Shown: positions 1 through 11,316 of the stretch, piece after piece
Position numbering within the stretch: the first letter of the stretch is position 1
Layout of the letters: each line of letters begins with the position of its first letter
NCBI GenBank assembly: GCA_961205875.1
Contig: OY540816.1
Location: 14,642,701 to 14,706,700, forward strand
Length of the DNA stretch: 64,000 nucleotides
Direction of reading: 5' to 3'
Origin: Sialis fuliginosa
Taxonomy: Eukaryota; Arthropoda; Insecta; Megaloptera; Sialidae
Translations under genes and position numbers: made by a program
Notes under the pieces: generated by a model
The model's input: only the letters and a program-made list of their open reading frames with translations
Told to the model about the DNA's origin: nothing
Database searches by the model: none

Positions 1-1790
1 ACTTTGATAAAAATTAATTTACATTTTAAATTTAAAGTGATTTTTTGTTATAAAAAAATAATAGAACGGCCCGAGGACATCTGCGCCAATCTAGCCCCTC
101 TTTACTTCGCATATGCGACATCTCATTTGAGAATCACTATATTTTTATGATAAATTAACTGGATTGATGGATAGATTTTCAGTTTTAGAACGGTTTGTTA
201 AATTCAAATTACAATTTTTTACAGTTGTTTGATTTATATATTAGGGCCCCACATATAGCTAAGTACAACCCTGATTCTAGGTAATAAATTGAAAAGCTAT
301 AGGTAATTGTATGTATTTGTAGTTTCTGGGAATATGATTTTTCTTACAAACGCTCAAAAAATATGCCGAACGAATTAAATAATCATGACAACTAAAACAT
401 GTTTATATTTGTTTTTAATAACTAACAATAAGTAAATTTTATTATATACATATAAATGTATAGGGTGTTAAAAAATGGTGGAAATTTTATAGGCACAGAA
501 GTACTAACTAAAAAAAGTAACATGGTTTCGTAAACTAACCCTTCCAGAAAAATGAGCAATTCCAGTCTTGAAAAGTCCAAATTAAATGAGCTAAGGAATT
601 TTATAGTACCCTTGATTAAACAGTTTATAAACAAATAAAGTACCTGCTTGTAAAAAATAACGAAAAATGGAAATCGCTCATATCTCTGGAAGAGTATGAT
701 TGCGGATCCATGTTAATTAAGCATATTAGTTAGTACTATAAGCCCCTAAAATTTCTGACATGGATTAACCACCCTGTATATATAAATTCAATATATTTAT
801 TAATTAAACAAACCTACAATTTTTGTATTTGATTTAAAAACATGAAACCACTTAAATTCAATTGTCAAATAAAAACAAACTGTTGAAAAGTTATATTAAT
901 TTATTTCACACCAATTTATAAATAAATATGGTCTTCTGGGTATAAGACACGTGAATCGTAAAATTTATCCATTACAACTTTATTTTGTGTGTGTCGATAG
1001 AAACGCAGATATATTTAATTATTTAATACATTTTTTACAACAAGAAAAGTGGTCCCTGAAAGAATATGGGTTTCTGTAGTTTCTCAAATCGATTCATAAG
1101 TAAACATTATTAAAGATGTTAGCAGTTTTCAAACATCTGTCATAGTTAATTACCTAAAACTGTATGTACGTTAATTGCACTCAGAAACCCAATACTTAAA
1201 TTACTGTTTTGTTTTTTTTTAATTACGACTACTAATTAATATTAAAATACATATAAATATATTCATAGAAATTTATAAATATATACATAAATGCTAAGCT
1301 TATATAAATATAATAATTGTATTTTAGGAGTTAAGTAAATAAAATACAATTTGTGATAAAGTAATAATTTAAACAATGGTACATTTTTAATCCATAATGT
1401 ATAAAGAAATATATATATGTACAACTGAATAAATTTGGAGGTGGGTTTTTAGATATTATTTCGAAATATATATTATATAAATGTTCAAAAAATAAATTAG
1501 CATAAGTCGTATAAAGGTGATTGCACACGTATAAAGCATATTCTAACTCTGCAGTCGATGGTACAATAATGTATGATTGTAATATAGTTAAATGTCTGAT
1601 CAAATACATTCAGCAGCTTCCTTTGAAGTTAGGTCACCATCCACTGCTCAAACGAACCAAATTAAATCTTATACTAAATCGAATTAAACCATTATAGATA
1701 TATTATTTAAATTTATCATTGATTACTAAACAAAAATAAAATATTGACATTATTTTTATCATTAAAATTAAAACAGTATTTGATAAATAG
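1..1790. other. AT-rich intergenic DNA, no gene seen
   Basis: Very AT-rich sequence broken by stops in all frames. The short open frames here (422-634 and 1331-1609 on minus) are low-complexity, rich in I, Y and L, and have no family resemblance that I recognise. A slightly GC-richer patch at about 65-130 could be the edge of a dispersed repeat cut by the window end, but there is no second end to confirm it. Confidence 0.6.
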
Positions 1791-1792
1791 TA

Positions 1793-2131
1793 CAGTCAAA
1801 GCGTCGTAAAAAATATGGCAAGCGTGCATTTTGGGGGGGTCGGTCGTGAGTCTAACACTGAGTTTTCGGGACTGTGAATGATGCCTTTTTGGCGCAATTT
1901 TGAAAATAAGGGTGGAATTAGTTTTTTTTTTGTTTATCTCCGTAACTGTGAATCTGACAAAATTTTGGTAAAGGGCATTTTTGTAGATATACCGATTTTT
2001 TGTAACTGTTATTAATAATTTCTTGGCGTTTCATTTATAATAAAAAAGTTATGAGCAAAAAACGATGAAAAAAAATAGGAAAAAAAACTAATTGCCTACC
2101 CAAAATGCACAGTTTAATGACGCTTTGACTG
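1793..2131. mobile_element. 339-bp TA-flanked MITE (pogo/mariner type)
   Basis: The ends are inverted repeats. The left reads CAGTCAAAGCGTCGTA and the right, reverse-complemented, CAGTCAAAGCGTCATTA. The element is flanked on both sides by TA (1791-1792 and 2132-2133), the target duplication of Tc1/mariner/pogo transposons. It has no coding capacity, so it is a non-autonomous element. The CAGTC start favours the pogo/Tigger branch, by inference. Confidence 0.8.
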
Positions 2132-4240
2132 TACTAAAAAGTATAAAACAGAAGTGATTGGGATCCATGATAAATTTAAAGATTTTATTTATATTATAAT
2201 CTACAGATGTATTATAAATTATTTTATATATATTGAAATATATGCATTAAAACATCGTGTGCATTCATCTTAACAATAAGTTTTTACTAAGCAATACACT
2301 AGAGTCCTCTATCGATGTTCCTAAATATTAGATTAAATAATATGTTAAACAATATGTAGTCAATTCTAGATGTTGCTTATTGTTTACCTCGATATTTGTC
2401 TTTTAATCTCGAAAAATGATTTTTGTTTCGTTTTATGAAGTGTTTAAATTTAAGTGAAAATTACATTTATCTTTAGGAATACACTATTTTCCTAATATTA
2501 ACACTGTGTTGCCAAAACATATACACGTTTGTGCCAAATGTTACAGAATTTCTCAAAAAAGAGTTATATTTATTTTGAATTTATTAAATTTAAGTTGTGA
2601 TATTTTGATCCTTTTACTAAATTGTTATTTATTTATAATTTATTTGTTTATTTATGTATTTAATATAAAAAATTGTAAAACGTTGAGAAATTCTAATATT
2701 AATCTACAAACTATATTGAATTTGAAACGAGATTGAAGTACGAATTTGGCAAAAGTTAATGTATTTACCTACGTTTAATATAATTGTTATATTTAATTTA
2801 TATCTACATGTATATTATTTTTACACAAACAAATGGATATTTGTTTTAAATTATACGTTTTGTTAAATTATTTAATGATTTAATTGTAGCCAAGTTTATT
2901 TTTAATATCAAGTATGGATACATTTTACTTTATAATGTTTAAATTAAATTATTAAATAATTTAGGATATATTAATCCAACGATACTTAATAATTGAACTA
3001 AAAAACAATTACTTTCAGTGTATAATATAATATATATAAATTATTTATTTTTGAAATAAAATGTATATTTTTATTGTTTTCTATGTAAACTATATGATTT
3101 GTTATTTTATTGTTTAATTAAATTTAAATCAATATTTTAGTATATTATGTATAATCAGTTACTTTATTTTTATTTATATCGAAAACATTTTTATCTATGG
3201 CTCTATCTATACAATTTTAAATTTTTTAAATTGCAAGTCAAAAAATATTTTTTTAAGAAACGTACATAGTTTTAAACTCGTAAAATGTTTGCTCAATAAT
3301 GAGCAATACTAAATAAATATTTTACTCTATACTACCTCCATTTTACAAGAATTATGTTCTAGCCTTTATTTTGACCTACAATTTAAAATAGCCGCCAACA
3401 TAACCGTCATTATAGAGTCATTCTAATGTATTTACCCTGTCATATTCTTATAAGAACGTGAAAAGAAACGATAATCATTGTTGATATATAAATTTTTATG
3501 TAATAAGTAACATATAAAATAATATTAATTAATACACAGCGGTATTTGTGAATGATAATGAAAACTTTTAATCTAATGCAGGACACTCTTGATTTTATTA
3601 CATATTTAATTAATTACTTATTAGAAGAAGGAAATATAAATAAATTTAGTATTGACGATGTTCTCAGTTTTATTATTTATTTAATAATTTTTTGCAATTA
3701 TAAAATTATTAATTTTGTATAAATTAATAAGATACTGACATAATTATTGAAAATATACTTACAATTTAATAAATATGTTAGTATAATATATTTTAGAACA
3801 GAATCAAATACTTAAAAAATAATAGCAATAATTATTTATTTATTTTGCTGTTATACCTATATAAATATTTTACAATTGGCTGGGAAACAAAAATAAAAGA
3901 AGATGTTTAAAGAAATATGTGGACTATTATATTTCTTATAATCCTTCTGTTAATTCAGAGGTAGAATTAGATTGTTTTTGAAAAATAATTTATAAATATT
4001 CTAAATCCACCTCTGCAGTTGTCTGTGTTCCTACATGCCACACTCTTTGTATTCATTTAGTTTATATATGGCTATAATAATTAAATAATATATAATATAT
4101 TCAAGTGTACAGAATGGCAAATGGTTTACGAAATGTGATTGTTTGTGATATAGTTAGAAAGAACTGATTTTAAAATAAATGTCTATTTGAAATCTATAAT
4201 GCTTTTCTTTTTAATTCTTTTATACACCGGATTATAGGTA
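2132..4240. other. AT-rich intergenic DNA, no gene seen
   Basis: Long A/T-dominated stretch. The open frame at 2506-2736 (plus) encodes a run of hydrophobic residues typical of AT-rich random sequence. It has no recognised domain, no splice-site pattern and no strong start context. Nothing else is supported. Confidence 0.55.
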
Positions 4241-5085
4241 GATAAATCACAGAATAATATAAGTGAGGAGCAGCAGAACAAAACCGGATAAAGCCTAGGC
4301 ACTTTACAGAAACGGTCTCCGTCACCGCTTCGACCTTGCAAATCTATTATAATATGTGATTCAATACAAGTGGCATGTTAGCTGCGTCGAAACGGCGCTG
4401 CGTTTTGACGTAGCTAATATAAACATATATAAAGAGGGGGAGGGAAACCTAACAGAACCTGAAAAGCATTAAAACTTATAAACTAAATAAGTACTCGTCT
4501 CAACACCGGCTAAGAAGAGAGCAACTTCGCAATAAGTGTGTTTTTCTGTACCTGTTCTGGAGGGTGTAACCCCAAAGGTAACGCGATATTTTCTTTGAAA
4601 AATCGTAAGTTATTTAACTGAATCTTAATGTAACTAAATATTATTTGAAAATATTTACAAACAAAACCCCTTTAATTTAAAGAAAAGTAATAAATTATTT
4701 TTTTTAATCAAAACAACAATTAATAGTTATAAATCCCCCGATGCCGCCGTGTCTGGAAAACGACACAGCAGTCCTTCCTTAAAGGAACCTGAAATACATA
4801 GATACATAACATATTGTGTGTGTAGGTGTAACGCACCCCCCAAATTAATTCGTAAGTCACAAAACAGATTTCTTTCAACTTATCCATTTGGTGGAATACG
4901 ATACACTGATAAATACACTCGCATTTATTCTTTCGTCATTCGCCAACGGTGGAACTTCTACGGAAGCCCCTAGGACCGCTCAGGGTTTGGATGAAACGTT
5001 GGACCAGGTGTAATACTAGACACACTTTATATAAGACCACGAACCATAGGCTCAATGTGGTTTAAAGTAAAAAAATAACCGACCT
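4241..5085. other. GC-richer island, possible 3' UTR and/or promoter
   Basis: This stretch is clearly less AT-rich than its surroundings and is not obviously repetitive. On minus it lies directly downstream of the stop codon of the candidate exon at 5086-5198, so it may be that gene's 3' UTR. On plus it carries a good TATA-box-like TATATAAAG at 4425-4433, and CCCAAAG followed by GTAACG near 4572 could be a 5' UTR splice donor. The 74-codon plus frame at 4749-4973 has no recognised homology. I cannot tell which strand is functional. Confidence 0.35.
4425..4433 (+). promoter_or_regulatory. TATA-box-like sequence
   Basis: TATATAAAG followed by a purine-rich GAGGGGGAGGG tract, at the upstream edge of the GC-richer island. 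An initiator-like TCTCAAC lies about 70 bases further on. In such AT-rich DNA a TATA match alone is weak evidence, and no downstream gene is assigned to it. Confidence 0.25.
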
Positions 5086-5198
5086 TTAGGGCGCTATCCC
5101 ACCCTGACGTTGGTATACGATTACTGCATAGCAACTCGCTCCATCTATTCCACCAGCTCCAAAATCTGCATAGGAATCGCCTCCATAACTTGCACCAT
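5086..5198 (-). CDS. Candidate 3'-terminal coding exon, glycine/tyrosine-rich tail, gene unknown
   Basis: On minus, an acceptor (pyrimidine-poor TTTTGAAATTAG) is followed by an open frame beginning with the last two bases of a split codon, then GASYGGDSYADFGAGGIDGA, then about 17 residues ending QGGIAP and TAA. The composition (Gly, Ala, Tyr, Ser, Asp; balanced codon use) stands out against the AT-rich background and resembles the low-complexity tails of RNA-binding proteins such as hnRNP or Musashi types. I do not recognise the protein, and that comparison is only by composition. Upstream exons would lie at higher coordinates on minus. None was found before WDR46, so WDR46 may sit in an intron of this gene. 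It could also be chance. Confidence 0.45.
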
Positions 5199-5529
5199 CT
5201 AATTTCAAAACAAATTATTACTTAGTTATTTTTGTTATACACATATAATATGATAAAATTTCCTAACTACATGTATTAGTGCCTGAATAAATAATTTATA
5301 ATTTATACAACTATGTATATAACTCACATTTTAAAAGCAATCTGAAGTTTATGTAACTAATTAATAGTTCCAGAGAATTATGTCGCTAAACATGAGATTT
5401 GTATAATTATGTAATCATTTTTTGTTATAATGCAAACTTTCTGAAGAATTATTCAAGCAGTAAATAAATAATTACAAATAATATATAAATAATTATATGA
5501 TATATTACAATTATATACTTTATGATATA
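5199..5529. other. AT-rich DNA, no gene seen
   Basis: Sequence between the orphan exon and the small TIR element. It would be intronic if the orphan exon is real. Nothing recognisable. Confidence 0.5.
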
Positions 5530-6010
5530 AGGTACTGGCACCAGTTATGGCCGCTATAAGAACAAGGTTTACTGTTTTTGTGATTGGCGGGCTTCTTTCT
5601 TGTAATTCTCATGAACTCATGTTACTAATAAAACAAGTAATCGTCTTTGAAACAATGTAAAGCAATTGCTATGATACTAAACTAAAAATATACACCTTAT
5701 AGCCACAATAAAACAATGTCACTCGACATGTGTTTCGACTTCACAAGAAGTTTTTCCGTTTTTCCAGTAGTAATTGTTATGAGAATATAATAATTAATAA
5801 ATAAATTATACTAACAATTAGTTTAAGTGTCCACCATTTGGCACCTATTGGCCGATTGTCATCAAATCGAGCTGTAAGACAGTTAAATGAATATATAAAT
5901 TAATATTCATAAATTTTATTAATCAAATATCAACAAATATTTCTAATCCAGTACATTTAATTAAAAAATGGCCATTATTGGGGTCATATCCACGACTGGT
6001 ACCTGTGCCT
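5530..6010. mobile_element. 481-bp TIR element with TA flanks
   Basis: Terminal inverted repeats: the left begins AGGTACTGGCACCAGTTATGG, and the right, read in reverse complement, begins AGGCACAGGTACCAGTCGTGG. TA sits immediately outside each end (5528-5529 and 6011-6012). The inside has no open reading frame of note, so this is a non-autonomous element. Superfamily is unassigned; TA duplication suggests Tc1/mariner. Confidence 0.7.
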
Positions 6011-6297
6011 TATAGTTCAATCAATATAAATAAAAGAATTACTTACAAGGGGGCTTCTTTTCACACACACTTTTAATTAGTCGATGCTTTCATGGATGAT
6101 TTTTAACTAAATTAAATTTGTTTCATCTTGTTATATTATTTACAAAGTTATGCAATTAATTTTAAATCTAACATAAAACAGATGTTTGCATTTTATTTTA
6201 TTTGGAAATTATGTAATGGCTTAATTAAAACATATTAATAGGTATATAGAATTACAGATATAGTCATCATGTTTAATCAGTTTATCAATATTTAATT

Positions 6298-6440
6298 GCT
6301 TCCTCGTCATAACGAAGATATGAGAAGCTTAGTGATTGTTTTTCAAAAAAAAAGTTTTCCGATTACGAAATTTTCACTTGATCTTTCCATTTCAGGTCAA
6401 AACAAACAATTTTATTTTTAATTTTTTCCGTGTCTTATCT
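6298..6440. repeat. Dispersed repeat fragment (shared with 36.8 kb)
   Basis: Begins GCTTCCTCGTCATAACGAAG and runs through a region closely similar to 36826-36960: same order of GAAGATA, GAGAAGC, an A-run, and the CAGGTCAAAACAAACA / CACGTCAAGACAAACA block, then a CCGTGTCT junction. In the other copy this junction leads into a GTCT/TCCG microsatellite. Probably an old Helentron-like (DINE/INE type) fragment, by inference. Confidence 0.55.
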
Positions 6441-6797
6441 GAATAAATCAGATTTTTATGTAACTCTAAAATAAACATAATAAAAATAAACGATTATTAA
6501 ATAATCACATTTATTGAAAAAATTAATTAATAAATATAAATAATTATTGTCTTTATATAGGTATGTACCTTGAGTGTCTGCTAGCTTTTATGTAATACCG
6601 CAAAAATATTTAAATCTTTTTAAACATTCACAAAAAATGTAATCCCCTAGCAAAGTAAATAAGTTTATTTTTGTTTTTAATCTATGTTATCTGTCAATAT
6701 TTTGTTGACATTTATTGTAACCTCAAAAATATATGATATCCACGTGGGTTTTCTGAAAGAAATTATTAAGCTTATTAAGCAATATCAGTTATTTACA

Positions 6798-9148
6798 ATG
6801 AGAAAAGTTAAGAAAGTGAGTTTCAATATACTTATTGACATGCAAATACACACACAGTATATTCTAATTGTTATTTATTTCTAGCAAGTAAGATATTTCG
6901 ACAAAAGTGAAGATTCTTTACAGAAAAAATCAAAAGTTCAATTCAAAAATAAAGTAATAAAGAAAACCAAGAACAAAATTAAAAAGGACATTATAAAAAT
7001 TAATGTAAACTTTAACAAAAAACTCAGGCATGATAAAAATAATGAGGTAAGTTTACGAAGTTAATTTTTTTAACAGTTATTAATTTGTTTTTTATTGCAG
7101 CATAATCGTATGAGTAAAAATAATAAATTCCCTGGAAAAGCACCAGTTAAACAAGATGTTTTATTAAAATATAAACGTGGAGATGGTATCAAAAATATTC
7201 AAGCCATTAAAACAAACTTCCACAAAAAGAAAATTAAAAAGAAAGAAAAAGATATTGAATGGAGCACAGAGCAAGCGGCAAGAGCTGAATTATTACTGAC
7301 TGAAGAAAGCGGGTAATTATTTAAATCTTTGGAAATAAATATCATCTTTTTTAACTTAAATTAAATATTTCACAGATTTCTTGAAAATGAACCCGGAGAA
7401 ACAACAACACAATTCACACAACATGAAATTGCATCAAATGTCGATATTACATCAGCGACAAAATACTTTGAATTACACCTTAATGATTTTGGCCCCTACC
7501 GTATGAAATATACTCGCAATGGTAGACATTTACTACTAGGAGGCAAACAAGGCCATGTTGCGGCATTTGATTGGGTCACAAAGAAACTTCACTGTGAAAC
7601 AAATGTTATGGAATCAGTCCATGATGTACAATGGTTACATTTAGAGACAATGTTTGCTGTTGCACAGAAAAATTGGGTTTATGTGTACGATAATCAAGGA
7701 ATCGAGTTGCATTGCCTGAAGAAATTGTATAATGTTAATCGGATGGAGTTTTTACCATATCACTTTTTACTTTCTACTGCAGTAAGTTATATTTGTCTTA
7801 ACATTTTTGTTTTGTCTTATAAGTTCATTTTTTAGAGTGAAGAAGGTTATCTCAGCTGGTTGGACATTTCCATTGGTGAAATAGTGTCTCAATACAATAC
7901 CAAACTAGGCCGATTGACAATGATGACACAAAATCCTTATAATGCACTTCTGTGTGTTGGGCATGCAAAAGGTGTTGTCTCTATGTGGTCTCCAAATGTA
8001 AGAGAACCTTTAGCTAAAATACTTTGTCATAAAGCACCAATGGCAGCACTAGCTGTTGATACTAATGGAACGTATGTATATTTTTATCATTGTCTTTTTA
8101 TAAAATGTACAAAAATCTGCTATAAATTTATGTAATTTCAAATTTTAAATGTATTTTAGGTATATGGCAACATCCTCAATTGATCGTACCTTTAAAATTT
8201 GGGACATCAGAAAGTTGAAGGGCCCCTTGCAAATTTATGTCCCGGCATCTGTAGCTACTAACTTATGTTTCTCTCAAAAACAATTATTAGGTGTTGGAAT
8301 GGGTAATATAGTTGAAGTTTACAGGTAAATATTTATTTAATATTCTCATATTATTAAACAGTAACTACATTGAATAGCTCTTTAATACCAATTTACAATT
8401 TTATAGGGATTGTTGTACTCAATCTGCAAAAAGGGCATATATTAGACACACAATGAATAACACCATAGAAAATATGGCTTTTTGTCCTTATGAAGATGTA
8501 ATGGGTGTTGCAACAGCCAAAGGTTTTACTAGTTTAATTATTCCTGGTGCTGGAGAAGCTAACTATGATGCCTTTGAAGTAAATCCATTCCAAACTAAAT
8601 CTCAAAGACGTGAAGCTGAAGTTAAATCTATACTTGATAAAGTATGCATAAAAATAAATATATGTAGGTATAAATCAGGTATTAATAAAAATATCTTATT
8701 TTATTGTTAGGTACAACCTGAACTTATTACTTTGGATCCATCTACAATAGCAGAAGTTGACGTAGTGACATTAAAAGATAAAATAGAAGCAAAGAAAAAC
8801 CTACTGGTGAGTTTGAATTTTTTAATGTGTCATTAAAATGAATTTTAATTTATTTTCTTCTGATTTAGTATGTACGACCACCTAAATTAAACACTGAATC
8901 AAAGAAAAATAAAAATATTAGTTCAGTAAAACTAGCCAAGGTAAAAAAAATCACACAAGAACAACATAAAAAAGTATGTAATTTTTTTAATTTCTCCTAC
9001 ATTGATTTTAACATAATACTTTTTTTAGGAATTTATTCGCAACATCAAAAATACAAAAATACAAAATACAGACAAGAAGAATAAAAAGAATAAAAAACCT
9101 TATGATGTTTTTGATAGATTTCAAACAAAAAATAAACAGACAAAATAA
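6798..9148 (+). CDS. WDR46: WD repeat-containing protein 46 (BING4/Utp7 family)
   Basis: Ribosome-biogenesis scaffold of the small-subunit processome (yeast Utp7), acting in the nucleolus. Ten exons: 6798-6815, 6885-7046, 7101-7312, 7376-7781, 7836-8071, 8160-8324, 8407-8641, 8711-8806, 8869-8973 and 9029-9148, all with GT-AG borders and consistent phase, giving 584 residues, normal for the family. It shows a lysine-rich N-terminus, then a WD beta-propeller ([38 protein letters not shown]), then the conserved BING4 C-terminal part ([39 protein letters not shown]) and a basic tail ending in TAA. I chose ATG 6798 because it starts the basic MRKVKK segment; an in-frame ATG at 6684 would add 38 hydrophobic residues and is less likely. 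Confidence 0.93.
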
Positions 9149-9189
9149 TTGTAATCTATATAAAAAGCTTTTATATAAATACTAAAAAT

Positions 9190-9195
9190 AATAAA
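9190..9195 (+). terminator. Polyadenylation signal of WDR46
   Basis: AATAAA 41 bases after the WDR46 stop codon, followed by a T-rich stretch. Canonical signal at a normal distance. Confidence 0.6.
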
Positions 9196-9354
9196 ATGTA
9201 CTTTATTTTCCTTACTATACTATACAAATACAAATAGGTAAAGATTGGGGAGTCCAAAGCGTTACTTACATAAGTTTATTCTTTCTAATGTAATATTTCA
9301 AAAACTATTAAGACATACACCTATACCAATTATGTCTGTATGAATCAAATATAG

Positions 9355-9811
9355 CAGTGGTTCTTAAACTAGGGTCCGTAGAACCCCAGGGGTTGCGAAA
9401 CTTTTGCCAGGGGTCTGCGAAACATGTTTGGCATAAATTAAAGCACTTTTACATTTCTATTTACCAGTGATTAATTAATATCTACCAACCTTCTTTGTAT
9501 ATCTGTCAGGGAGGAGGTTCCTGAAAAATAATTGTTCAAAAGGGTGTCCCTACACTACATAAGTTTAAGAAACACTGAAATGTAGGATTCAATAAATTAG
9601 TCCATGACAGCATATTATATTTCTATCCAGTGCTGTAAAAAAAGAATGCCTCTAAAAAAAGAAGCTTAACAACTCAGGGGATAAGCTCAGGGCTTAATGT
9701 TGAAATTAGTGGAGGTGGGGACTTTTATATTTTAATATTAATAAGGTTGAGGTTCTGCAAATTAAAAAAAATCCTGTAAGAGTTCCACGACAATAAGTTT
9801 GGCAACCACTG
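9355..9811. mobile_element. 457-bp hAT-type MITE
   Basis: Left end CAGTGGTTCTTAAACTAGG and right end, reverse-complemented, CAGTGGTTGCCAAACTTATTG. CAGTGGTT starts with AAACT following are typical of hAT-superfamily elements. The inside shows GGGGTTGCGAAAC / GGGGTCTGCGAAAC type repeats and no coding capacity. I cannot find a clean 8-bp target duplication, so the copy is old or its ends are slightly misplaced. Confidence 0.6.
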
Positions 9812-11243
9812 ATGTAGATATACTCGTATGTATATAAATAAGTTAATACGAAGGTGAAATTTAATTATACGTTATGATTATATAGGTCCAGTAATAGTTC
9901 CATCCTGAATCCACAAAGATCCTAATTATTTTTTCTTTATTACACCAGTTTTTAGGGGACTTTCACTGTTAAAAATTTTAAGATGAGAATACTATTTTAA
10001 AATAAACAAATAAAATACTTGCATTTAATTTTTATTATTAACAAATACATATAACGAGTATCACAATATTATATTATTCATTAAAAATCACCTAATTTTA
10101 AAAAGAATATTAATTTAAAAAATTAGATGACTAAAACATATTTATATGTACGTACATATACAAAAAGAAACTTACAAAATTGACTTATTCATATTTTAAA
10201 AAAATATTAGTAAATATAAGTTGTATATAAATTAAAATATGTACAAAACCCATGTGTCAAGAAAATAAATTATTATTATTATATTATGTACAATTATAAT
10301 AAAAGACCTATTTATAATAATAATAATGTTTACATGTATATATATGTTAAACGCTATATTACAGAATACCATGTGACCACCGGAATAATCAGTATACAGA
10401 AAGATAATGAATTTGTTACCTAAAGAAAAATTGATTTTCTATAATTTTTTGTTTACAAAATGCAAAAAAATTTTAAGGTTGCGTTTAACATGTTAATAGT
10501 TTTGCGCCACTACCATTTTGATTTATGGCAAGACACTGAATATCTTTTAAGCAAATCGAATTAAATTATCTCACAATTCCAATTAAATATTTCAACAATT
10601 TTTTTTTGTACTATTATACTATTTAAAATAATTGAAAACTATAGGTTTGTACTAAATTGAATTAATAATAGGAATCAAAACTAAACTTAATCAATTTGCT
10701 AAATTTATTTTTATAATATACATTACCTTAAATAACAATATAAATATTTAAGAACTATTACATACAGAGTTACAGTCTTTGTTATTTAAAAATTATATAT
10801 AAATAAAAAAACTACAACCCTGTTCAAATTTCTAATGTATGTTACCAATTATAAATCAAATACTTAAACATAAAATAAATACAAGATTTCTTGGTAACAA
10901 TTTCTTTTAATCTGTACAATAGTACCAATTACAATTATTATTTGAAAACAACTGTTGTGCTGTAAAAATAATTACAATATTTCAAATTTGATAATGTTAA
11001 TGTTATTTTAAAATGTCCTTCGTACTGCATTTAACAAATATAATATACTCAGTAGGCAAAAAACTTAGACCTTATAAGGGAACATATAAGATATAAAATT
11101 CTAAATCAAGTCTTTTTTTAGTCTACTGAGTACAATATAAAGTTTCTGTTATCTAACAACCATTAACTCATTAATACTTATTTAAAGCGCCAATTTTTGC
11201 TGTACCTGTTTGGTCCCCGTTTTTCTACTATTTAAACATTTAT
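9812..11243. other. AT-rich DNA downstream of the distal dynamin exon
   Basis: No coding signal. If the distal dynamin exon at 11244-11316 is used, part of this would be its 3' UTR. It contains an 87-bp inverted repeat at 11046-11132. Confidence 0.5.
11046..11132. repeat. 87-bp inverted repeat (tiny MITE or hairpin)
   Basis: Begins TACTCAGTAGGC and ends GTCTACTGAGTA. The arms pair over about 10 to 25 bases with mismatches, around an AT-rich centre. Lies just beyond the distal dynamin exon and could be part of its 3' UTR. No target duplication was defined. Confidence 0.5.
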
Positions 11244-11316
11244 TCAATGTTGTCGACCGTTGGTAACACTGTACGGCCTATCAGGTATCCGGGGAGGAAT
11301 ATTTGGCACAGGACGG
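11244..11316 (-). CDS. shi: Distal alternative C-terminal exon of dynamin (proline-rich tail)
   Basis: On minus, a good acceptor (TTTTTTACAG) is followed by a frame that joins in phase to dynamin exon 14 (which ends TC). The joined tail reads PLIPSRPVPNIPPRIPDRPY, then SVTNGRQH and a TGA stop (11244-11246). The PxxP and PSRP spacing matches the proline-rich SH3-binding domain of dynamins, and the patch is GC-rich in an AT-rich background. Using it would give a protein of about 871 residues and extend the gene 4.1 kb past the long-form stop. I infer alternative splicing; no transcript evidence is available here. Confidence 0.75.

Noticed and set aside
2506-2736. 76-codon hydrophobic plus frame
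   Set aside because: Composition is that of AT-rich random sequence; no domain or promoter evidence.
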